Below are positions 53,301-63,464 of a stretch of 64,000 nucleotides of DNA, piece after piece. The position numbers were made by a program, and so were the translations under genes. The notes beneath the pieces were generated by a model. The model was not told the DNA's origin. It did not search any database and worked only from the letters and a program-made list of their open reading frames with translations. Every line of letters starts with the position of its first letter. Within the stretch, counting starts at the first letter, position 1. Source of the stretch: Mansonella perstans (Eukaryota > Nematoda > Chromadorea > Rhabditida > Onchocercidae); assembly GCA_037074765.1 (NCBI GenBank), contig JBAMDO010000260.1, positions 1-64,000 of the forward strand, given 5' to 3'.

Positions 53301-56300
53301 AATGAAACAAATTTATAATCCTTACAACAATATGTCCCCATCAAAATTTTTAAAATTTTTTATGATTTTTTAAATTTTTTAAATTTCACTTCAACCTTTT
53401 TTTCATAGAAAATATATTTAGCAGGAAGTATTACAGAATATAATACATAAAATTGAAATAATAGATTTGAATCTAATATATATAAAATCCTATTCTAAAT
53501 TGTAGCCATGCATTTTTATTACAATTTTCAAAAAAAAATTTAAAATTATTGAGTAGGAAATTGGTTGAGAAAAATGTTTGAAATTATTTTAGGTATATTT
53601 TTTTGGCAATTTTTTAAAAATAAAAAATTTTTGCATTTAAGGTGCTGAGCTTGGCACCGATGAAGCATCTGTATTTGCTGAACGTTCGAGCATAAAAATG
53701 ATTGGCTTTGATATGATAAGAAAATTATCAAAGAGATTATATCAGAAGACCGGTTTAACACCAAATGATGTGCAGGTATGAAAGAAGAAATGCTTCTTGG
53801 ATTAATCTTTTCTTTTTTTTTGAAAATTTGAAAATTGTTTAAGCATGAAAATATTTGGATATGCTTGAGAAAAAAAATCTAAAAATATCAAATATAAAAG
53901 TGACTTATATTGACTTATATATCTGTATAATCTCAATCATATTTATAGGTAATTGAGTTGCATGATTGCTTTGCGCCAAATGAACTAATTTCCTACGAAG
54001 CACTTGGTCTTTGTCCTATTGGTTAGTTAGCTATTTTAAAATTTACATTTGGAGTTTAAAATTGTTTTTTCCATACAGTACGAGATCGAATTCTAGAATT
54101 TCGATCTCGAATTTTAGAATTCGATCTCGCTGCATTTTAAATCTTCGATACCATTTTTAAGTATGAAATCGAAATTGAATAATAAAATTTTATTGCAAAT
54201 AATATAATCATTTTTGAAAAAAATAGTTTAAATTCTGAAGAAAAAACAATTAAATGAAAAATATAATTAATGGAATTATCCAATAAATCCTAATTAAAAA
54301 TATAATTAATGGAATTCACTTTTGATTTCGGAAATTTAATCGAATTTGAAGAGTTTTTTTCTTTTTTTAGGTAAAGGTGGTGATATCGTCGATAAAGGTG
54401 ACAATACATATGGCGGAAAATGGGTCATCAATCCATCTGGTGGATTAATATCGAAAGGTCATCCAATTGGTGCAACAGGTATGAATGCAAATATGAAACG
54501 AAAAAAAAAACTTTTAATTTTATCACTTATCTTTAACGTTAGGTATCAAAATTTCACTTTTTCAAAATTTAGGTGTAGCACAAGTTGTCGAATTGTCACT
54601 TCAATTGCGTGGCCTTGCTGGTGCACGTCAGATACCAAATTGCCAAATTGCAATGCAACATAACATTGGTAAATAATACCTTCTCCATATATCATCTAAT
54701 TTAAACATAGTAAATGATTTCCATATGTCAATCTCTAACATAATCATAGCATTTTTTATAGAATCAAAATGCTATAGCAATAAAATGTTTTGTTGAGCTA
54801 CAGTATAGAAATTAATTAAATTTAAAAGATGGTTAAAAATTTTATGGAAGTTTTTTTTTCTTTTATTTTTTTTAATAAGCAAATTAACAAAATCCTGAAT
54901 TAGAATGGTAGTGACAGGAAAGCTATATAAGTCCTTGTCATTTATCGGCAACAGAACTGTACTCATTTCATACAAATATTACTAATTCATAATAGTAAGA
55001 AGAAAAAAGTATAAACATGAAATAGTTGATAAGCAGTAATAAAAATGAATTATGCAAATTAAACAATTTGATAACTACTAACAAATCCCTATCGTTTTCT
55101 TCCGTAATAGTCGACTATTGTTGCTTTATCGATATCTTTTGTAATGAAATCATCCTCTTTGTTCGGTTTGGACGTTCAACACGGGAAAATTTACCTGACC
55201 GGGAAACCCTAGAGATTGACAAATTGAGAACTCTTTCATGATTCGATGGTTTAGTGGTGCATCATGGCCGTTCTTAGTTGATGGAGTGATTTGTCTGGTT
55301 TATTCCGATAACAAATTGTTACAGGAGAATAGCAAAAGTTTGACACAATGAAAAAAGGATAATAATGATTCATAATCGTTGTAGTAGATGACAATAGAGG
55401 ACTGTAATAGGGTGTTTAATTGTAAAAACAGATTATACAAGATTTTCTCCATATAATGTCTAGTGTCAAAGCGAAGATTTCCATAGGCTTTCTTCGGGTC
55501 ATCATGAATTATAAGCTGATCCTCACAGCATGCATGATATTTGCATCAGCATGCATCGAGCGCTTTTTTAATATCAATAGCGTTGGTTGCACAGGGTGTT
55601 ACCAAATCCTTTTGTGACATCATTTTCATTGACAAAATTTCATCATTACTTAACTGTCTGATAATTCGATAGATAAAAAGCAAAAAAAAAAAGTGGAAAA
55701 AAAAGAATCGAAAAGAAACGTTTAATTAATTAAGGAATTGGTGGAGCTGCTATGGTTGCATTATATCGATTAGCTGAACAATCTCAAGCAACAATTGTGA
55801 AAATTCCTACACAAAAAATCTTTATAAGTGATGCTATTTTTAATGAAATAAAGGAACGTGCAAAAACGGTAAAGCGAAAAAATTCATTTTTTATTTAAGC
55901 GCAATTTTAAAAATTTAAAAAATTTAACAAATGCTTTAACAAAAAATACTAAAAACGATTTCAAAAAAATTCATCTTTTATCAGAAGATAACAGTTTAGT
56001 CAAAAATCAGTTTTTTTTCCTTTTTAGTTTGTTTATTTTAGGAAAAAAATTTATCACAGGATATCAATAGTTCATTCCGATTTGTTATAACCGGACCAGA
56101 TAATGCTGTCAAGCAATGGCTTGTTGATTGTAAGGTATACACTTAGCAATGTTATTCTCTTTCATTTCTCATAGACTAAGCTGGATATTTTAAAATTTTT
56201 GAAAAAGCCTTTTTTCAAGAATTTTCTAGGAAGTTTTTTTTGAAATTTTTTAAGGAAGCTTTTTTTTTTTAAGAATACCAGAACGTCTGTCATATTTTAA

Positions 56301-56897
56301 ATGCATATATTTTGTTTTGCCCAGGTGACACCAGCAACTGTCACTGAAACAGATAAAGGTAATGCTGATGTTGAAATGACAATGAATGAAACGGATTTTG
56401 TGAGCATTGTTACTGGGAAATTACGACCCGATCAGGTAAATTATATTTATTTAATATTCAGAAAATTTTGTTTGTAAATCATCTAAAATTATAAGCGATT
56501 AGATAAAAAAAAATGTTTGTTTTTTTTAACCTTTTATTTTTTTTCGCAGTTTTCATTTACATCCTAATTTTCATTTTATTTTTGCATATTTAAGTTTTCC
56601 AATGATTGCTATTCTTACTAATGCTCTTACAAATATAATTACTTTTTTATTGTCAACAAAATACTCCAAGCACCAAACTTCAGTTTGAAATTTTAAAATT
56701 ATCTTTGCAGTAATAATAACACTTAGATTATTAGTATCAGAAGGAATAATTATAACGATAATATTTTTGCAGTTGATAATCATACAGGATAATTTCAGGC
56801 ATTTTTGCAACGCAAATTGAAAATTAAAGGTAATTTGGCAAAAGCAATGAAGCTAAGAAAATTAGTGAAACCAGGAATGTTAAAAGCTAAGTTTTAA
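50367..56897 (+). CDS. SCPx: 3-ketoacyl-CoA thiolase fused to SCP2 sterol-carrier domain
   Basis: Sixteen exons join in frame to about 537 residues: 50367-50426, 50643-50700, 50898-51034, 51368-51431, 51721-51921, 52279-52342, 52779-52865, 53024-53118, 53642-53775, 53949-54021, 54371-54478, 54573-54668, 55735-55868, 56042-56134, 56325-56435, 56799-56897. Residues about 10-400 are an SCPx-type thiolase: nucleophile Cys90 in [34 protein letters not shown] followed by HP (His355), and GATG. Residues about 430-537 are an SCP2 domain ([27 protein letters not shown]). The family cleaves branched 3-keto-acyl-CoAs in peroxisomes; in C. elegans the related thiolase DAF-22 makes ascaroside pheromone side chains but lacks the fused SCP2 domain. 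Vertebrate SCPx is 547 residues, so length fits. The C-terminus is -AKF where vertebrates have the peroxisomal signal -AKL. An acceptor at 50332-50333 precedes the ATG. Confidence 0.92.
54669..55734. other. Large SCPx intron with foreign-looking content
   Basis: The longest intron of the gene, about 1.07 kb. Unlike its neighbours it is GC-richer between about 55080 and 55640, holding an 18S rRNA fragment and an interrupted minus-strand frame (55300-55700). Confidence 0.7.
55160..55314 (+). pseudogene. 18S rRNA fragment inserted in an SCPx intron
   Basis: About 150 bases in plus orientation match the 3' major domain of nuclear 18S rRNA with scattered changes. Recognisable blocks are TTCAACACGGGAAAATTTACC, GATTGACA.ATTGAGA.CTCTTTC, GATTCGATGG, CATGGCCGTTCTTAGTTG and GATTTGTCTGGTTTATTCCG. 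The flanks lose similarity abruptly. A fragment this short cannot be a working gene. Identification is by recall of conserved SSU sequence. Confidence 0.85.
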
Positions 56898-57195
56898 GTG
56901 CATTTAAAGCTTCTAATAGTTATCCGTTTTGTTTGTAGTTGAAATTCTGTGAATTTCTAATAAGTCAGTTAATTAATGATACTTTTTCTGTTCATGAGTC
57001 TTAATAAAACCATTCATTATCAGATGCAATCATTTTATCGAAATTAGTATCTTCATAATGTACTTAAAGTAGCAACGAAACAAATGTGTAGTTCAAATTC
57101 CTAAATCCAAATTTTTTCAATATTAAATTCCTCCAAAATTATTAAATTCATTTTACGTGATTTTGATAAAATGATTATATCTGATAATGAATTAT

Positions 57196-57352
57196 GTTAT
57201 TAAGATTCATGAACATAAAAATACAATTAAACAATTACAATCTTCCTAAATTCACGATCACATATCATATGACTGTTATTAAAATTCATGAACATAAAAA
57301 TACAATTAAACAATTACAATCTTTCCAAATTCACGACCACATATGACTTTTA
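57196..57352. repeat. Two-copy tandem repeat, 79-bp unit
   Basis: Units start at 57196 and 57275 and share CATGAACATAAAAATACAAT and ATTCACGA.CACATAT with few differences, so the duplication is recent. Confidence 0.85.
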
Positions 57353-58852
57353 AGCTAATCATTTATCAATAGCTAAAATGTCATTTTATTAAAACGACAT
57401 ATATAAAAAATAATATCTGGCAATTATAAATAATCATTGAATTATATGAAATTTCCTTTACATGCAATAAAATTGTAAGCAGATTGAAAATAGATGTTAT
57501 ATAATAAAATACAGAAATATGAATAATTAATAACTCGATCAATAAAATGAATGATTACTTAATTTTAAAAAGAATAATGTTATTACATACAATAATACAA
57601 TAAATAAAAAGATTATTTTTAATTTTCTCCTGAAGCCATGACGACATTTGATTTGTTCGTTGCAAAATGTCGAAATATTTAAGGTAAAAAAAAAATTTTG
57701 TGTTAAAATTTTTAGCCTAAATTTATTTACTTCCAAACATATCAAACTAATCTGAATTGAAACTATTGCAATGAAAAAGTAAAAAGTATTAGACAGGAAT
57801 GTTTTCATCTATGTATGATTCATTTATGAATCATGTATTTCTTTACTAAAACATTTTAAATTATTCCGATCTTATATTTGTCGTGTTATCATGAGACATT
57901 ATCATGATAAAGTGTTGTCTGTTGAGAGAAGTAAAAAAAAAAACTGAAAAATACATCAAAAATACCATTGTTAATAGAGCATGTATTTCTCTCTATTTTT
58001 TCTAGAAGATGAGAATATTAGGATGTGTTTAATTGACTAAAGAATTAATTAATTTATACTCATTGCTTTTTGATCAAATTCAAAACGCTTTAACTTTAAA
58101 AGTATACTTCCATAACCATAATACACTTTTCAAGATCATATTAGCAACAGCGTCATTGACAAATCTCAATGGTCGTTTTCTAATTAGATATATCAAAAGT
58201 TTTTGAAAATTATTTTAAGAAATTTTTTCTTGTAAAATGCAAATTTCTGTGATAATTGATTGTCGTGAACTGCCTTTCTTGATAAAATAGAATTTGTCAT
58301 ATTTCAACCAATCATTGTTTGCTTTTACATTCGGCACAACACAGAATTATCCACCATTAAGGTTTTGTTTTTTTTCGTTTTTTTTCTCGAAATATCGATG
58401 AAGGACAAGTTTGATATAACAGAGAAAAAGAAAGTGCCGAAAACTGCATTTGTTTTTATAGTTTTAATTTTTAACATAAAATTAATGGTTGTTAATCGTT
58501 TACTCACTTACCATAATCAATTTAAGTAATAAAAGGAAAATTTTTTAATTTATAATTTACTAGAACTATTAATAGTTTTCTTATTTGTGTATCAATAATT
58601 TATTAATATTTAATAATGTGAGCTTTTGCCCAGAAAGTTCATATTCTGTTATGTTTTGTTAGCGATAGAGATTTATTCAAGTTATAATAATATTTACTCT
58701 CACAATATTACTTATTCATTATGGTAAAAAAAAATAAAAGATATAAATGATGCAATAGATTGGATATGATCAATTTGAACTAACAAATTCTTTGTCGATT
58801 TTTTCGTTAACAGTTGATTATTGATTTGATTTCGTAATGAACGAGATATAGC

Positions 58853-58933
58853 GAGGCGTATCATCTTTCTTGGGTGAGACGGGGTGCATCATCTTTCGGG
58901 ATGACCGGGATACATCATCATTCTGGGGGTTAC
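58853..58933. repeat. Three-copy minisatellite, 26-28 bp unit
   Basis: Units at 58853, 58881 and 58907 share CATCATCTTTC and GGG blocks and are more GC-rich than the flanks. Confidence 0.7.
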
Positions 58934-59727
58934 TGAAGAAAAAATATCAAGCGTAACGGTACAAAAGAAGATGTAAATGACGAGTGGATAAGCGTAGAGA
59001 AGAATCGTGTAATAATGGATGCAAGGATTGTGAAAATTTTCCTGATATATGACAAATGCGAAGTTTTCTTCTTGTTATCCAAAAATGTTAAGCTGAGCCT
59101 TGATGGTATATGGTCTTTTGTTTTCCTTATAAGGAAGAAATAAATGGAGTAATAGCAGTCGAAATCTCTTTGTGATCGTTGTTTGCCGAAAAAATCCCTT
59201 CTTCTGTAACAAAGATACAAGCCCAATTGTTAATCTCTAAATCGTCCTAATTTTATATTTCAACGGAGTTTCACTATGATCTGATTATTTTTTATTGTAA
59301 TATTTGTCCTTTAATAGCTTCTTCCTCATTTGTAATCAACAAAAAATTTATTGCAAAAAAAAAAAAAAAAAAAGCTGTAGAAGTATGAAAAAGTTTTGTT
59401 ATGCATTTTTTTTCTTTAAATATAATTATTTAGCCTAATATAATTTAACTAGTCAGTCATAACATTGATTAATGATTAAATTAATTGCATTGTTTCAGAA
59501 TTTTTGTTCGAATTGAATCAAATTCAAAATTAAAATGGTATTTATTACATTTGAATGCAAATAAGAAATAGTTTCAATTTTTTTTTATTAACACTTTTTT
59601 CTGCTGGTCAATTTTATGAAATTAATTTCATAACTACCATAATTACACCATTAAAGTGAATTTTTTTTTTTTTAAACTAAAAATAGCTCAAATTGTTCAA
59701 TTATGAAATCTACACAAATATATATAT

Positions 59728-62700
59728 ATGTCAATTCAGGCTGAAAAATCAAGTGACCCTAGTGATGCGATAAAAACGGGCGTAAGTCATGAAGAATTTA
59801 TCAAGTACGTGGTTAAAAAGCTAACTTTAGTAATTTCATACAATTCATGTATTTAATGATTTAAAATTGGTTTTTTATTTTTGTCGGCAAATTTGATAAT
59901 TTCCTCAACTTTATTATCATTCGTAATTGTAAAAAAAAAATTCTCTACAGTATTTATTGATAAGTATGTACTATGAGATAATTTCACAAAAATTCATTTG
60001 TTTGGCAATTTAAAATTTGAAACTTCATACTAATCTCGAATTAGTCCAACTTTATGTTTATCACTTTTATCAGCTCCTTACATGAATAAATAATTAAATT
60101 TATTTACTTATATATATATATATTCATTTATTTCTTTATTTATATATATATATATATGGCATTGAAAAGGCTACTTTGGAACGGTACGGTAGGAATGTCA
60201 AATATGTAACAGTATAATAGAGAGCTATATCAAATTGGAAACTGTCGTTGCCAATAAAGACATAACAATTTCTTGTCGGAAGCTCTTGATACTCGTATGG
60301 GTAAAGTTTAAAGTGCCACACACAAGTAACACAACCTCGCTACAATTTAGCATTAGTGGACATATATATTAGAGACATATTTATATGTATATTAGTAAAT
60401 TCAAATACTTTTTTAATCCCAAAGTAAAGAAATTCAAAAAAAAGCGGATAAACGGTAGGAGTAACTATGACTCTCTTAAGGTAATCAAATGCCTCGTTAT
60501 TTGATTCCTAATGCACATAAATAGATTAACGAGATTCCCCAGTGTCCCAATCTACCATCTAGCGAAACCAGGAACCAAGAGAGCAGACTTGATGAACATA
60601 GTGAGAAAAGAACCTGCTAAGCATATATATACTATTAAATTTAAATACTTTTTCAATCCCAGCCTTTGTATAGTTTGTATGTATATATATTTCTGTGTAT
60701 AATTTGCAAAATACTAATAAGCTATTTTTATTTTCTATTTTTCTTTCTCTCTCTCTCTGTCTTAATATTTCAAGAAAAAAAAATTTTTTTTTTCAGAAGA
60801 ATGGAAGGATTAAAAATTCATATCGAACCAGACTTTATTTATGTTGACAATGCTAAAGAAATGATAGTTGTTCATGAAATTACAAATGAAAATTTTTTCC
60901 CAATTATTTTTCAAGTAAATTTCTTCCCAGTTATTCTATATTATACATTTTTCTATTTCAGTTATTTTATTCTCGTTAGATAATGATGATACATATGTAA
61001 TCATTACATTTTTCTATTCCTTTGGAAAAAAAATAGAAGGACTATAAAATAATTGATGTCCTAATCTTATAGAGGAACTAATTCTTTATGTAGCTCTTTC
61101 ACTATACGGTGCCTATCTTCCCCTTTATGCAATTTTATCTGTCAAGTAAACACTGTAACTTGAAAAGAGCAAATCTTATGCCATGAATTTTAAAAGAAAT
61201 ATTGAAGCTAAAGTGATTAGGAACGGATTTTTTTCAACGATTCTAATAGAATGGCTTATTTAAAAAAAAATTACACTTTTCTCTTAATTACAACAATTTG
61301 ATATCAATTTCAAAATAACGTATTTGTTGCAGTGGTATTTGTCCTGCACGAAATAACAGGCTAAATTTAAATAAGCTAACATTCAATCCAAATATACGTA
61401 TTCCTTTTCCTGAAAAATTTTACCTTCACATGATTCTCTTAATTATAACAATTTTATATCAATATCAAACTATCATTATTATATAGTGAATGATCTTATT
61501 TCCAAGATCATTTCATTTCACACTATATATATTAGGCTAGATTATAAACCTAAACAATTTATAATTTCATTTTAATACTGGCAATTATTTGCTTCTTAAT
61601 AAATTCTTTATTTCAGGTAAAAGTGACGCATCCTTTTGATTTTCGTGTAAATCCAACCAATGGTATCATTGGTGATAAACAAACTTTAATGCTCAAAGTA
61701 ACGCAAATAATAAGTTTTAATAATTGCTGCTGTTACCATCCGTGCCAACTGCTAATATTAAGGGAATCTCCCCAATCCATTTCTTCCTTCTATCAACCCC
61801 TACTGTGATAGGGGACCAAGAAGTATCACATATCACGGGAAGGAGATTAGAGTTCAATTATCGAGAGCTCATTGATGTCATCCCATAATTAATTCCTAAT
61901 CACTTGATTATAAAAAGGCTTAAATGGAAAATGAAAAAAAGTCTGCTAAGGTACTTTTTTTTTGAGATAAAACGTCTTGCAACTAAACCTCGAAGCGATC
62001 GTTTTGATCTTGAAGTATTACCGTATATCCAAGAATTGCTGCAAATGGACAAGTTAGTTACTTAACGAAAAAAAGCAAATCTAATAACACGATTATTTGT
62101 TTTATAATAAACATATCGTTTTATGAAATATCCTGCTATAGTAACTCAAATATTGCTTTTATTTTTTTATCCCAACTACTCATAAAAATCTGATTATTGG
62201 AAATCCAAAAAAAACTTCCAGACGTATAGCAGAAATACCAATGGAGTATCAGATACAGCGATTTTTTAATTTTGGATACATACCCATCGTATGCAAAATT
62301 AGGTAAGCAAGGATATCTGTGAATGATAAAAAGCGCTTCATTTCGAAGCATGTTTGGTTGCATTAGATGATAAGAGATACGGCACTACACTTAATTAGAT
62401 TAATTATCGATCTACAACCATTTAACAACGAATTGGGTAAAAAGAAACTACTCTCGTAGCACTAATACTGATGAAGCAACTTGATAATCTACAAAATCAA
62501 TTTTTGACAATTTTAAGCTAAAATCTTGTTTTGAAAACTTTCATCTAGTGTTTTTCTAATCCCATATATTTTTAAGTAAAATTTTTCATCACTTTAACTT
62601 ATTATTACAATTTATATTATTATGTTTCATATTTTCAGTTCAATTTTTATTCGTCGCTGTAATCTTAAATCTTAAAGGCAAACTTTGTAACTACTTTAAA

Positions 62701-63134
62701 AACAAAATAACGAGACCTTCAAACATGAGATTTGTGTAGATATAAGCAAGTTGAACCATGGAATGACATATTTCCTGCATTGGATGATCCTGATAATCTC
62801 AAGATTTCGCCACGTCTTTCAAAAATTTGCAAAGAAACTGGAATTACATCAGAAGAAAGAGTAATACTTACTGAAATTTTCTAATCTAATATTATATCTT
62901 CCATAGAGGAAAGCTAAAACAAAATAATTTGCCACTTTTTAATGTTCATTACCATTTAGTATTTGAGAAAACATTTAGTGCTGAAAAAAAAACAAAAATT
63001 GCTGAAAGAAACATATACCTTATGAAAAATTTGGTTGCTCTATGCTACTCCTATTTGAGGAATATTTAACTCTGAATGAATTTGTTATATTGGATGCAGC
63101 AGTGACTCGAAACGAAATAGACTCCATCCCGTGA
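59728..63134 (+). CDS. MSP-domain-like protein
   Basis: Seven exons join in frame to about 212 residues: 59728-59804, 60797-60914, 61617-61697, 61967-62052, 62222-62302, 62740-62860, 63060-63134. Residues about 28-92 look like the first strands of a major-sperm-protein immunoglobulin-like fold: KIHIEPDFIYVDN, a VVHEITNEN strand pair, VKVTHPFDFRVNPTNGII, then KQTLMLK. Such domains act in sperm cytoskeleton (MSP) or as VAP-type membrane adaptors; which applies here is unknown. The C-terminal 120 residues (RSDRFDLEVLPYIQELLQ, EPWNDIFPALDDPDN) match nothing I recall. The start is uncertain. Exon 2 has a TTTCAG acceptor only four bases before ATG at 60801, ideal for trans-splicing, which would give a 185-residue protein. 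Exons 4 and 7 use GAG acceptors. If the donor after 62860 is not used, the frame stops at 62884. Confidence 0.6.
60391..60660 (+). pseudogene. 28S rRNA fragment flanked by 30-bp direct repeats, in an intron
   Basis: About 200 bases (60421-60622) match nuclear 28S rRNA in plus orientation. Visible blocks are AAGAAATTCAA, GGAGTAACTATGACTCTCTT followed by AAGGTA, CAAATGCCTCGT, AGATTAACGAGATTCCC and TCTAGCGAAACCA. This is the core that carries the R2/I-PpoI target in intact rDNA. Substitutions show decay. It sits in intron 1 of the MSP-domain gene. Imperfect 30-base direct repeats (60391-60420 and 60631-60660, sharing AAATACTTTTT.AATCCC) bracket it, as an insertion footprint might. Confidence 0.85.
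61346..61433. repeat. Dispersed repeat, copy 1
   Basis: About 87 bases beginning AACAGGCTAAATTTAAATAA and ending near CTTCACATGATT, in intron 2 of the MSP-domain gene. A second copy lies at 63717-63803 in the same orientation. Confidence 0.8.
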
Positions 63135-63464
63135 AGTGTCAATTTCATATTAGCATGTAAAGTGATTTGTTAAATTAACGCTGAAGTTGATATGAAATGT
63201 ATTTATTTGTCTGCATAAATGTGGAAATCTATAATATTTGACGTAGTAGTGGATCATTTACTCATTTTCGATCATACTTGATGGAAGCCTAATAATCAGG
63301 CTTTCATTAAGTCTAATAATCAGGAAGCAAATGCTACTTCTAGTGATGATTGAGTTGACCTTCGGAAAATTAATTATCAATTGATTGACTCAACATATAA
63401 CAATTAACTGAACAAAAATGAGCAATGAGAAAAAGGAAACATCTGAACATACAAAAGTTTTACA

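Larger units (their letters stand above)
56898..59727. other. Intergenic stretch with tandem repeats
   Basis: No gene recognised. It holds a two-copy 79-bp repeat (57196-57352) and a three-copy GC-richer repeat (58853-58933). A minus ORF at 58930-59226 (98 residues, Ser/Phe/Ile-rich) has no splice context or recognised domain. Confidence 0.5.
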
